64,000 bases of DNA, taken from assembly GCA_004835665.1 (NCBI GenBank), contig RBKR01000024.1:62001-126000 (forward strand), given 5' to 3'. Both the position numbers and the translations under genes were made by a program. The stretch comes from Phoma sp. XZ068. Lineage: Eukaryota > Ascomycota > Dothideomycetes > Pleosporales > Didymellaceae. Numbering within the stretch: the stretch's first letter is position 1; every line of letters starts with the position of its first letter. The notes under the pieces are model-generated. The model was not told the origin of the DNA, did no database searches, and was given only the letters and a program-made list of their open reading frames with translations. Positions 48,786 through 60,010 of the stretch are shown piece after piece.

Positions 48786-49800
48786 TCTCGAAAGAGCCAT
48801 CCGTCCCCAGAGGCCTGCCGTTGTCTAGCTTCTATCTACGACTATGTACATTTCGTCTTTAGAAGTGACATGTTTGCCTGTGTTTGTGTTCCTCGAGTTG
48901 TCTCTCCTGTGTGTATGCCGTACTCGAAGCCTCGTGTGTGCAGCGTTGTTCAAAGCTCGTAGAGGCACGGTTGCCTCATGCTTTGCGACCGCAATACCTT
49001 CAGTCTCCCCCTAGCGTTCAGCTGTCGTGTGTGCTAGCTTGCCCCGATACCCCCAGGGCCTGGAATATGTTCCCCGATCTCTAATGTTCTCCAAGTGTTG
49101 TGATGCCGTCCACTAGGTTCCTATGCGGCTATGTTGTGTGGTGTGACCTGCCACCAGGCGCAGCGGCAGCAGCATTTCGTCGCAACGCGGCTCCACAAGA
49201 GCGATGCTCCGCTCGTGCGTGCCGTCGAGCCTACTGAGCATGAGAGCTCTCGCATGAATCTCCTCAGACCTTGTCAGGTGTCGAAGGGGGACCGCTCCTT
49301 CGACGCGTGGGGCGACAGTGGACAAGGCTGTCTGGTGATCTGTAAGTATGTTGTGGCACCAATGGTAGCATGCCGGGTGTCTGTGAGGTGGTTCGCGTGA
49401 GAGGTGATACCGTTCAGCTCGAGGGCTCGTCGATGCGGGACGTTGCAGACATTGTCGGATGGTGATGGGCTAGCCAGGAAGCCCATCAATGACTTTGTGT
49501 GTGCGTAATGTAACCATGATGCTGAATGGGCTGTCTGGGCTCCGTCGTCGCGTCTTGCGTTGCGGTGTTGTGGCTAGATGGCTGCCGCTACATTTGGTGG
49601 ATGTGTCATTTTAAGTAGCTTGCTCGCAGATTTTGCTGTCTGTGCCAGCCAGGGCCGCAACAGCGGCTCTACAGGTGCCAAACCGACGCGGGGGGACGCG
49701 CGATGGCCTGCAGAGACCGTTGCGGCCATTGGCGGGTGTATTCCCAGTCCTTTGTGACGATAATTCCAAAAATTGAGTTCTCGCTGTCTGTCGTGTTTTT
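48786..49800. other. No gene recognised
   Basis: Only short frames on both strands, and no motif recognised. Confidence 0.45.
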
Positions 49801-49836
49801 CACTCGCTCGTTGATCCACTCGCCCGTGAGGTACGT
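49801..49836. repeat. Orphan right end of a pogo 2-family element
   Basis: Inverted, the sequence reads ACGTACCTC followed by acgggcgagtggatca and a second, decayed unit. This matches the pogo 2 terminus and is followed by TA at 49837-49838. The rest of the element is absent. Confidence 0.85.
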
Positions 49837-49879
49837 TATAGTATTTATCTCTTACTAAGTAAGCTTGAGTATTTATTAA

Positions 49880-49921
49880 GGCTGGCGTGATTTGTCCCCC
49901 CGTTTTTGAGATTTGTTCCCC
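49880..49921. repeat. Orphan MULE end
   Basis: Starts GGCTGGCGTGATTTGTCCCC and includes a second GAGATTTGTTCCCC unit, matching the left end of the MULE at 33895. No matching right end was found in the window. Confidence 0.88.
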
Positions 49922-50334
49922 GCCGAAGAACCGAAAATGGCAACTTTGCGCTCCGCAATGCAGTTCCACGCAGCTCCAAGTGTAATTTTTACCTTTTGAA
50001 GCTAGAGATACGTTTCGCGTACACTAGAGTACCTCTCACCTACGTTTGGTGAGTTTAGAAAGTAATGGGAATGAGCTAAATGGAGTTGAAGTTGGCGATC
50101 TCTTCGAAAATGTCACCAACTTTGACATGCAATCGAACCACAACACAGGCCAATCTTTAACATCACATTCTCAGGGAAGCTTTGTGAGAACCTAGAGTAA
50201 CTTATCGCGTTCAAAAACCCACTTACCATTTTGCTGGTGTTGAGTTGTGTGGATGTACAGCAATTCGGTACTTCGGCCAGAGACGTGCATTTGTTGAATC
50301 CGTGCATTGGGGTGCACGGACACGGGTACCGCAT

Positions 50335-51246
50335 GTATCACAGCTCCCTGCATACACAACCAACGCGACTGGGTGCCACCATCAACTGTCACACCTGATA
50401 GCGCTCATCATCATCGGACTCGCGATTGCTATCAATGCTTTCGTCGGCTTTGAGTTCGGCGAATATTCAAACATGAGTCAGAGCATTCAGACTTTACAGA
50501 TGTTAAGGATGCCAAGAGTGTCGTGCGGCAAAAGGTCCATCTCGTTTGGAGATACAGGTCCAAACCCGAACTGTCTGTCGCTCGTTCCAGGTACATGCGC
50601 GCGGAACCTATCTCAGAAAGTCTCAGGGAGAAGCCCAAATCACGCGATGATTATCCCAATCTTCATGAGCAGATGGACCGCCAACGCCTACGTTCGGCGC
50701 CAACTGCGCCTTATGTTCATCTATCCGCTTGTATATACGCTCATGTCGCTGCTCCCCTTCGTCCATCGTTGTATGATGTACTTTGACAAGTACGTACAGC
50801 AGCCAATATGGTTCCTGCGTCTGAGCGCAACAGTATGCATTACCAGTATTGGTTTCGTCGACTGGCTTGTCTTTTCTTTGCGCGAGAGACCTTGGCAGAG
50901 TATTTCTACCAATGATGGGTCGTTTTGGAAGAGCTTTGCGGTTTGGAATTCCAACACGCTTAAGGGTCCTAAGGTGGAAAGCTCAGTGCAAGGGCGTACG
51001 GAGGAACATGGACTGGCGCTGTCGAAGCGCCTCACAACGCGCAAGCTCACAAGAGGGGAGCGGGCAGCGAGCTCCGATGACTATGCGCGGATAGCGGCGG
51101 AACAGGCGAGGTTCAGGCTTGAGCTTGAGAGAGAAGAACGACATACTGCACTGAGGGCGAGGGCTGGTGGTTCGCATAATGAGATTGGCGGGACGGATGC
51201 AGAGAGCCTGCCAGGTCCTGATGGGCCGGTGAGGATTTTGGGCTAG
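50335..51246 (+). pseudogene. Git3-type (glucose/nutrient) receptor, 5'-truncated
   Basis: The open frame, entered at about 50335, corresponds only to the second half of a Git3/Gpr1-like receptor. TM5 is LIALIIIGLAIAINAFVGFEF with its MSQSIQTLQ continuation. A long third cytosolic loop follows, then TM6 RRQLRLMFIYPLVYTLMSLL, TM7 WFLRLSATVCITSIGFV, and a charged tail ending at 51246. TM1-4 are missing. Just upstream, 50305-50332 resembles the end of a pogo-type element (inverted: TACCCGTGTCCGTGCACCCC), so transposon activity may have removed the 5' half. No ATG suitable for a full receptor exists. Confidence 0.83.
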
Positions 51247-51368
51247 CGGTTGGTGCGGAAGGAGTAGGAAAGCAAAGGGAAGAATCGGATGTAATTTACA
51301 AAGAGGAAAGGAGCCGAGGAACGGTTGATTCACCTCTAGGGCGCATTGGCTGAGATTTCCGCTGTATA

Positions 51369-51843
51369 CCATGTCCGTGCACTCAATGCGTAGCGCGTGT
51401 GAGGGAGAAGGAAAAGTGTGACAGAAGAGGAGCGGAGGAACGCGCAGCAATAGACGCGCGCAGGGCTAAAAGAGCGCGTCAAAACCAAGCTCGTGACGCT
51501 GCAAAAGCTATACAATTGTCCCAAAGAGGCAAGCGCAAGGCTTCACAGAAAGCAGCACCTAAAAAGAAGCAGAGTTGTGATAGTGCAGCTGCCTGTAGTC
51601 GTGCTGTTGTTGCGGCGCGTTCCCCAACTTCCCCAGCTGTGTACAACAGCCGCGGCCGCAAAATTGCTCTACGCAAATTTTTGAGTGAGACAGTTTGTCG
51701 CACAAGCTTGTAGAGTACTCCGATTGGAAATCTCGCGCGATAATATCTATTGTGTGTGGCTCTACAGCCCACATTTTTGCGATACCCATGATGTGGTGAT
51801 CGCGCGCATTGACTGACGGCACGCATTGAGTGCACGAACACGG
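51369..51843. mobile_element. Short pogo-derived deletion derivative (about 475 bp)
   Basis: The left end CCATGTCCGTGCACTCAATGCG and the inverted right end CCGTGTTCGTGCACTCAATGCG match closely, with TA on both outer sides (51367-51368 and 51844-51845). The plus-strand frame 51399-51713 encodes only a basic transposase tail (AARRAKRARQNQARDAAKAI-like, ending with a basic YNSRGRKIALRK). Catalytic parts are deleted, so any movement would need a transposase supplied from elsewhere. Confidence 0.75.
51399..51713 (+). pseudogene. Transposase C-terminal tail inside the deletion derivative
   Basis: About 100 codons, very basic and alanine-rich with a KRKASQKAAPKKK run and the tail motif YNSRGRKI. 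The style is that of C-termini in pogo-type DDE transposases. It lacks any catalytic motif. Confidence 0.65.
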
Positions 51844-51845
51844 TA

Positions 51846-53720
51846 CAGAGACCTTGGGAAGGCGCGGCCCGTAAAGCTTAGCTGATTGGTCGCGTGAAAG
51901 GGTTTGTTCGCTTCATCCAAGCACAGACCACTAGCCATTCGGGTCGAGCGCTCCTTTGACTGAATGCAGGATAATGCGTGGTTTGGCGTTGCTGATAGTG
52001 GAGCTCATGCATGTCCTGAGTATTGGTTTGGTGTTTCCGCTGTCCAGCGCATTACCTTTGTTTGCAATCTTTGTAGCCGTGGCGTCTATTCGGTTTTTAT
52101 AATTGGCAACTTTTCTGCTGGGCTTGCGGCTAAGAAGGCGTAGATAAGCGAGTGAATGATGGTCGGCGACATAGTGGGGCAGGCTAACGTTAGAACTTGA
52201 TCAGCCTGCAGGCTATCGCAAATGGTTTAGCGTTTATCGGACTTTCTGGATTCGCCCTGGGAAACTATCCAACAAAGTCCATTTCCGAGAGACCTATGTC
52301 CAGATGTGTGATACGCCTCAGTATCGACTTAACTCAATGGAGACGTGCTTTAGTCACACCGCGCAGGATTTTTGAAACGTGAGTGCGTCGCATACACATG
52401 GTGGGAATAAAGTTGTTAGCCATCGATGCCGTGATCACCTCACACTAAGCCGTTTCTTACGCGGAGTGCGCATTAAGTTTGACCTAGTTAGCCCTAGCTT
52501 TTTGGAACAGCTTCTGTTAGTGTCTGGCGCGGGTGTCAGAACACCCAGAGGATGATAAACCTCAGCGTAAAAACTGAAGTACCATGAATCCATCATAGTC
52601 TAAAACACCGGTGTTACGGTGATAGATGCAGCAAAATCTGGGAGTTCATAAGTGTCCTGCTCTGTCGCTTGACCGAAGGTCTAGTGTTCAGATATGGGCG
52701 CCACTTGAGCTACCAATGTGCCTAGGGAAGGACTTTGTAAATGCGAGGACGAATCGGTCTTAAGGGTTCGAGTTTGCTAGTCGGACAGTAAAGTAGTCGC
52801 GAACTGTAGATGATACAAAGAGCCCAGTACTATAGCATAGGGGAATGCACTGAGGAAGGGAATAACTACCACGATTATCAACAATCAAGCCATCATCCAG
52901 ATTGATTTCTGATTAGGCGTACCACATGTCTTTTCCTCCACCTTGTCCGCTCAATCAGGAATCAATCGGATAGATCGCTTGATTGTTAACAACTGTGCCA
53001 GTGGTTGGAGCCGAGTCAACCTATTGCCCGATAAGCGGCTGACATTGTCTCAAAACCGGAAAGCAGACTTCAAGGCTCTGCCAATCATGGCACAAGATGT
53101 ATGCTGTTCAGTCCTTTCTGAGAATACGCGCATTGCCGCGTGACCTGCAAACCAGGGAGGCATGTCTTCTCAGCGCCGCAGTGGGTGAGCCGGCGCATTC
53201 GCCCAGGTATGGCACTATCAAATAGGTCCCATCCTGTGTCTCCGCTGGCAAACGGTGCTCTCTACCCAGAGCATGATCTGCCGACCTTTTGCTTAACACG
53301 GTAATGCGGGTCAGACGTAAGACGGCCCTAGGCTCGGCGTCCTCTGGGATTGGATTGCGATCGGTTTCCGCCGAAATGCCAGATGATGTGGCCTCACCCT
53401 TAGTGTCGACGCAATGTCAACCCAACACTCTGCAACGATCCTGATGAGAAAGACGCTAGGTCGCAGTTGGATGCGCAAGGTCTCAACATCTTGCTGTGTC
53501 GTCTTGATTGAACTGTTCAAGAGTTATCTCCAATTTTCGATGTCCCTCTGTACATTAGAGAGGAGTGGGAGTGGATACGCCATCATGCAGCCGCAAGCTG
53601 CAGACCGACGTGTGAAAAAGGCGCCAGCGTATCTATCTTAACGACACAATGGAAAGTCGTTCTGCTTTGGTGTTCCATCCACCAACATACTTAATGCTCA
53701 CATTGGGTCTCAACATCAAT
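51846..53720. other. No gene recognised
   Basis: Both strands show short frames only. No terminal repeats and no known motif. Confidence 0.45.
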
Positions 53721-53734
53721 TCGGGTGGTCCGCA

Positions 53735-54640
53735 AGGTCTAGGGGGTTTACTTCAGTGCATGTATGATGCTTGGCCGAAAGTAGTCGACTGGACAGAAGA
53801 AGCACGAATCACCATACTGTGCACCGCTCATCTCAGAGACAGTGTTGAAGTTGGAGATGTTGTTTGCAGCTTGGAGCAGGTCCTTGGGGATCTCAGCGAC
53901 GTTAGCGTCGAAGTATCCAGCCACGCGTCAAAGTCCGTGTTCTCACGGCCATACACAAGTCCGAAGACTGCGCCCTCGCCGTCAGAGTTACCGGTCAGGC
54001 CAAGATCGTCAAGATTGTTGCGATTGAACCCCTATGTCCCACATTGGCGTCGTCATGGCTAAATGCATGCCAAATGAACTGCTCGAAGTGGAAGGCCGCA
54101 GTGCAGCGATTCCAAACGCCGCCAGATGGCAGATTGCGCAAGCGCGATCTTATTCTCTTCCCAACCGGCCATTCGGAGCAGCCGGCAGCTGGTGTGACTT
54201 GATGATAGGCAAGAGCAAGCGAAAAGCGCAATTTACCGTTGGTCTTAGCGTGTGAGGAGGCCGCAGCCGCGTTGCGGCACATGATCATGATCAACGTTTT
54301 CACACCCTGGCCTTGGGACAACGATACAACTTCGAAAATGGTTCAGATGTCCAAGATTCGGTCGTGTTCCTCAAGTATGCGAACATTTTCATGCAAGGGC
54401 CGCTGTTTTGTCAGGCGCACAGTGTTGTCCGCGGAGGGTGCGCCTCGGCAATACGTCAAATTCGCCGACCACGTTTTACTTGGAGTACCAAGGTACCTTT
54501 TGCCGACGAACCACAACTCTGAGCTTATAGTCGTCCGATGACACACGGGCTCCCTTGCCACGCATTTTGACAGGTTCAGGGTGGACCTGTCACGGGTGGG
54601 AACAGGCGTCACTATGATGGAGTCTTGATGAATCAAATTC
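53735..54640 (-). pseudogene. Possible fragment of an unknown fungal protein
   Basis: Minus-strand frames near 53740-54030 read like decayed coding sequence: NNLDDLGLTGNSDGEGAVFG, LVYGRENTDFDAWLD, then in another frame YFDANVAEIPKDLLQAANN and GDSCFFCPVDYFRPSIIHAL before a stop near 53738. Continuity across frames suggests a broken gene, perhaps extending to 54640. I do not recognise the family. Confidence 0.35.
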
Positions 54641-55211
54641 CTCGATCCTTGAGGGGAAAGTCAAGACTGCAGTGTCCAGAGACACGACATTGCCTTCATG
54701 TACTTCTATGCGATGCATGCAATCTGCGAGCCGTCGAGGCTGCTGGTTGACTTGGCGGAGTACGGAGTACTCGAACTTTACAGGGTTCCACCAATGTCAG
54801 CGTTATTCCAATTGGTGTGGCGCTCGGGGTCGGGACTCCAATAGGTCGTGGCAATGGCTTAGGCTCTCTAGACCAGCGGAGCTGAGCCTTCACCTGCTCG
54901 ACGGCTGTTACCGTGGTCGCTCTTGCATCTGAACGGAAAGCTTCCCGCGCCACGATTTTCTGCACCTCGCTTTGGGCTGTAGTTGAAGGATTGCTGCCTG
55001 TGGTTGGCTTTTGAAAAAGCATCGTTTGAACTCACCTCAGCATCGCCCACCATCTACGAAGACAACCATTCGTACGACCAGACATTTCGCTTTCGAAAGG
55101 ACATTACAGTTTTGGATCACAGGCACAGATGACCTAACCGCACGCCTCTATCGACGGATCCTCGAGGCACTACAACTCAACTGGTGACGTTTGTCACTTA
55201 GGTCGCCCATC

Positions 55212-57852
55212 ATGAGTCCAAGCCCTGAACTTGTGGCTAAATATCCTATCGGGAGCAGGCCAAATATCTCATTTGTACCATATCTCATCTTCTGTTCGTA
55301 TCTGGTCAGCTTGATCGGATCTGCCACGACAGTAGAGCTACTAAATCGAAGAGTATCGGGTTCGGGTTGGAGAGCATGGTACGTTGCAAAAGCTCGGGCT
55401 AAGGAATAGTAGCTGACAAGCACAGGGTGCAAATTGCAGGCTGTTCAGTTTCGTTTGGTCTGGTAGCGATTTGGTGCATGCATTTCGTTGGCAACCGAGC
55501 CATCGTTTTGGGTGACGGTGAAGAAGAAATCCAACTATACTACAGTCCCACGTTCACTGCGATCTCCGCTATCATCCCGGTCGTGGTCATCTTTTTAGGA
55601 CTTATGGTGGCTGACCGATTCTACCGGCGGGGCAAGCATGCCGCCATTCGTGTTGTCTCCCTCATCGTGTGCGGCATCTGTGCTGGTGCAGCCATCACCG
55701 AGATGCACTACCTTGGAAATAATGGCACCACGAACTACCGTCTGCATCTCAGCTGGCCGCATGTTTTTGGTGCTGCAGGCATCGCTGTAGGCGCAAGTTT
55801 GCTGTCGTTTGGCCTCTTCTTCCACTGGAGTGGATCATGGTTGAACAACATCTTCAGACGTGCTGTGGTTGCTTGTTTCCTAGGCTTGGCTGTTTCTGGC
55901 ATGCACTGGACAGGTGCTGCTGGTACATGGTATGAAGTACGAGGCTACCATGATGGATCATGACAAGAACGAAACATTACGCTTATAATCGCCCTTTGCT
56001 TGGTAGGATCCACTCACTTCATCTATGACACTTCTGCTAACACGTCATCAGTGCTTGAGCGCTTGCGCTATCTGCTTCCTGCTCGGTTTCTTAAAGCAGC
56101 GCCATCGCCGACTACTCAAAGACCGCGCCCAGCAGGTCGTACTCGCATGTGCTACATTCGACGAGAGTGGCAAACTGCTGGTCAGTCAAGGTGGTCTTCT
56201 GCCTTGCCAAACGATTACCCGACAGTTCCATCAAAGGGTAGGCTTGCAACAATCCCTACTGTACAGATCAACGAAGCTAACTTTGATAGACTTTTAACGA
56301 TGAGTTCAACACTTCACACCCTGTATTCCAATGGATCTTCCGAGTATCTCGCCACTGGGGAGGTGTCGTCGACTTGATCCCGTCGATGCGCGAACATCTG
56401 CACAGCACTGGATATCTGCAGACGACTTCGCCCTCCACGGCAGTGGAGAGTCGAAGTTCTTTCAGCTCTGAGGACGATTCGACCTATTCTGCCACTTTCC
56501 GTGAATTGTTTTGTGTCACCGCTTACGATATCGCAAAGACGCTCGATACCGGTCTTCAGAACCTCGGAAACCTATACGAAGAAGTGGTAACTACAGGCAC
56601 TTCGATGTCGATGGCAAGAACTGTATTCAAGGATTCGAACGACAGGAAGGAAATCCTTGCAGCGGATGTGGCAAATAAGGATATTGAGACTGGTATGGCC
56701 AATCCAATCCTCTTTGGCCGAGGGCAAATGTTGGTCCTGACAAAGAAGGCCGGTACGAGCGAAGTGAAGCGTCTGCAGAACCTGGGTTATCATTTTGCGA
56801 GTATCGACCAGGTTGGCGACGATCTTGCTCGTAGTCTGCAGGTAACCCGGGATGATCTACACAATGTGGTCGCCCGCTGGCATGCTTTTACCGAAAGGGT
56901 GCCGTCCATCCCATCAAGTGGAACCTATCTTGCATCGTTCCTTTTGCAACCTGCACCAGGCATGCGAGGCCTCGAGGTCATTGTACCCCGGTCAAACCCG
57001 GACAGGCTGCCAATGGTCAAGCTGGCAAACGGCGAGCTCACTCTGAGAGAGCTGAAGCTTCTGGCCGGCTTCAATGGCCTATCACTGGACGATTGTCTTG
57101 CACGTACGGGCCAACGCACCGGGCTGGAGAATGAGGAGGAGGACGCGTTTCTGGAGAACTTCCGCAACAAGATACTTGGCCTCCTACACGATGCACCCGA
57201 GTCCGCACTGCATCGGGCCATCTTTTCTGCGAAGCAACTGGACATTGCCCATGGAATTGCTGGTCAAAAAGAACGCAGCCCAGCGACAGTGTTCGGCTTC
57301 TGTGGTATCAAGGAGATCTACATTCAGTCTCTTCAGAGCATGACTCTGAAGTGTATCCCCATGTCTTTCTTCCAGACCTATCTCAGGTCATACCCTGGCT
57401 GTCCAGATCACCAGATCCTAGCAATCCGGAATCACAAGGAGTTTGCTACCCTCACCCGAACTCCTTCTATCACCAAGGAATCTGAGAAGGGCAGCAACAG
57501 GTGGCATTTTAAGCTGCGGACTCACCGGTCAGTGTCATCTGACACAACTCTTCAGCCCGATTCTAGCTCGGAAAATGGCCTGGTGAACCCATCACCATGC
57601 ACCGACGCAAGTAGCAGTCACCCTTGGGGAGGCATCATGGTCACTTCGACCCAGCAGATCGTCCACGACGAATCGAAAAAGGGCGGAGCGACGATGGAAA
57701 TGCGGGACATGGGCTTCAAGTCTGAGGCCAGTGTTGCTGATACAGAGCAGCAGACACTGGCGGATCGACTGATGTCGATCACAACAGCGTTCCGCGACCC
57801 GCACGCGACACGGGCGCTGCCGAAGGACCTGTACTATGGAAGAGATAGATGA
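55212..57852 (+). CDS. MHYT-domain membrane signalling protein (four exons; one in-frame TGA)
   Basis: Exons 55212-55378, 55426-56002, 56052-56237 and 56290-57852, with GT-AG introns of 47, 49 and 52 nt carrying CTGAC/CTAAC branch sites, total 831 codons. The start is the ATG at 55212; an upstream TTG was not used. The N-terminal membrane part holds the repeated MHYT signature at AIWCMHFVGN, TEMHYLGN and SGMHWTGA among about seven helices, thought to sense gases through bound metal. The cytosolic part (LKDRAQQVVLACATFD, GGVVDLIPSMREHL, then a long C-terminal region) is conserved in fungi but of unknown activity. TGA at 55961-55963 interrupts exon 2. A 45-nt intron 55923-55967 would remove it but lacks a clear branch site. 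It is therefore either a recent pseudogene or intact with an extra intron. Confidence 0.85.
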
Positions 57853-58209
57853 ACGAGGGGAGGACTTTTTCTTGCACAAGCACTGTTGGCGTTCTCATTA
57901 TCTTGGCATACCCATGCATCATCTGGCGCATTTGAGGGTTCATTCACAGGCGGGCAGGGAACGGAACGATGTACAACACGAGACTACTGTAGCTGGTTGA
58001 CGCATAATGTGTATACGATATGGAAGATAAGGACATGATGTTGTGTATGATAATAAGCGACGAATGACTCGTCCGTGAGCGCAGGCAACCCTGTCGCGGG
58101 GCGCTTAGCAAATGACGCGCTGCCTAACTTTCTCAAGGTCTGCCCCGCGACATCGCCAAGTCCCACGACATTTACCAGTTGCCTCTGCGTCGCTTTAAGG
58201 AGGTTTGTA
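57853..58209. other. No gene recognised
   Basis: Spacer between the MHYT gene and the WD40 fragment. An open frame from 58075 runs into the fragment, but its first 45 codons do not look like WD40 protein. Confidence 0.45.
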
Positions 58210-58983
58210 GGCAGTGTGGCGTGGCACCCTGAAGAGGATCGGCTGGTGAGCAGTAGTTATGATGACACGGTGCGGTTTTATAGGGAGGACCAGGATGATT
58301 GGGTGCAGGTGGCTGTTGTGGAGGGGCATGGGATGACGGTTTGGTGGGTTGAGTTTAAGGGGTCGGGCATGTCGAAACTTGACTTTAGGATGCAAAGAGA
58401 TGGGTTCCAGAAACAATTACAGTATATCGAGGCGTTAGAACAAAGTGGCCCAAGGCTAGCGACCTGTTCAGACGACTGCACAGTGCGCATCTGGCGGCGG
58501 AAACCCAGGGAGGGCCCAAACATGCAAAACTCTGGCATGCCATCGATCATCCGCTCCGCAGCCATCGACGAAGACTGGTACCAAGAAGCCATCCTCCCCC
58601 ACGCCCACGCCCGCGCGATTTACTCTGTCAGCTGGAGTCGCACAACCGGTCTCCTAGTCAGCGCTGGTAGTGATGGGAAGATTGTGGTGTACAAGGAAAG
58701 GGGGACGAGTCAGGAGTCCAACGGTACTACGAATGGCGCAGCGATGGAGGGTGTTGAGGGCGCTGATGGTGCCGCTGCGGAAGCAAGTGAGACGTGACCG
58801 ACTGAGTGGACAGTGGTTGCGGAGATATTCTCTGCGCATGATGTTTTCGAGATCAACCATGTTACATGGGCGAAGGCGGCGGACAAGGGCAAGAGGTGGG
58901 ATGGCGAGGAGGTCATCATCAGTACGGGAGATGAGGGTGAGGTGCGCGTATGGACACTGGATGAGGCTGTGTTGAAGGCGTGA
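58210..58983 (+). pseudogene. CIAO1/Cia1-like WD40 protein, C-terminal fragment with internal stop
   Basis: From 58210 the frame gives SVAWHPEEDRLVSSSYDDTV, RFYREDQDDWV, LATCSDDCTVRIWRR, ARAIYSVSWSRTTGLLVSAG and SDGKIVVYKE. After TGA at 58795-58797 it continues in the same frame with FEINHVTWAK and IISTGDEGEVRVWTLDE, ending at 58983. This matches the last four or so WD repeats of the cytosolic iron-sulphur assembly protein. The first half is absent. The essential gene must have an intact copy elsewhere. Confidence 0.85.
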
Positions 58984-59517
58984 AGGGGCACGATACCCTC
59001 ACGAGCTTCATTTGCATATACGGCGGCGCAGCATAACTTTGTGAAATCCACCAAAGCACACACTAAATGCCTCAGGCTTCAGGGGCTCTTGCCGTGTTAC
59101 CAACACACGCTCTTCCTACACGACTCTCCTTGTGAGACACAGTGACGACGTCCAGGCTCATACAAGAACAATTCGAGCTTGAGCCACCCTATCGACAGGC
59201 TGCATCCAGCTTGCGTCGAGAACAGCTGCACGCGGGGTTGGCCAACGTTGCGCGTCTGTGGCTTTGCTTGCTTTGAGGGTGCTTTAGCCGGGTTGTGGCT
59301 ATGACGTTTGGAGGGATCTGCACTCGATCAGGGAACGGGCTTCAAAATTATGGACTGATGCAATGTCGCGTGCACCGTGTCTACAACTCTGGGCATTTCC
59401 CTACTTTCCGATGTTGTAACCCTTGGACAGTCCTCACTCCTACAACCCCTAAATGCAGTGATCAAGTCTTGCTCACTGTATCTTCTATTGCTCCACTCCA
59501 GACCGGTATCCATCAAT
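58984..59517. other. No gene recognised
   Basis: Spacer between the WD40 fragment and a pogo scrap. The last 150 bp may be the transposon's own leader. Confidence 0.4.
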
Positions 59518-59755
59518 ATGAGTCGGATTGAGGAAGCGCTCGCGGCAATTGAAAGCCTGAATAAAGGAGAACATTTTACGTATACCAAAATTGCTAACGT
59601 CTATGGCGTGCACAGAGTTACACTGTCTAGAAGGCATAAACAGATTCAAGCTTCAACAACAGACCAGGCAATCAAGCAGCAATTGCTCAGCCCACGACAG
59701 GAGCTGGAGCTTGTGAAGTACATCACCAGACTCACAGATCAAGGCCTTCCACCCA
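59518..59755 (+). pseudogene. pogo-type transposase N-terminal fragment
   Basis: Starts MSRIEEALAAIESLNKGEHF, then YGVHRVTLSRRHKQIQAST, LLSPRQELELVKYITRLT and GLPPT. It corresponds to the first 80 codons of the transposase at 21840-23059, then breaks exactly where the 37-nt segment shared with 28693 begins. Confidence 0.88.
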
Positions 59756-59792
59756 CACATACGCCACAGTATTAGAGTTCTCATACGAGTCA
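59756..59792. repeat. 37-nt segment shared with 28693-28729
   Basis: 36 of 37 bases match 28693-28729. It begins at the right break of the pogo scrap and leads into the histone-like fragment. Confidence 0.8.
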
Positions 59793-60010
59793 GACCAAAC
59801 ACAGTCTTCGGCTATAGGAGCCCTACAAGAGTCTGTCGAAGCTTATCTAGTAAGCTTGTTTGAGGACACGAACTTGTGCGCTTTGCATGCCAAGCGAGTG
59901 ACAATCCGTAAGGGTCTGTTCTGTCACATTGATAGGCTTTATGCTGACTCCAGAATAAGAAGCCAAAGACATTCAGCTCGCCAGGCGTCTTCGCGGCGAT
60001 GACAAGAACA
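59793..60010 (+). pseudogene. Histone H3-like C-terminal fragment
   Basis: The frame gives QSSAIGALQESVEAYLVSLF and EDTNLCALHAKRVTI, the histone-fold helices 2-3 of H3. After a gap of about 55 nt with GT-AG ends (GTAAGG to AATAAG or AAGAAG) it continues KDIQLARRLRG, the H3 end, then a short tail. The N-terminal tail and helix 1 are missing. Residues differ from canonical H3 before QSSA, so the source could be H3 or the centromeric variant; I cannot decide. It is a fragment, not a working gene. Confidence 0.8.
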
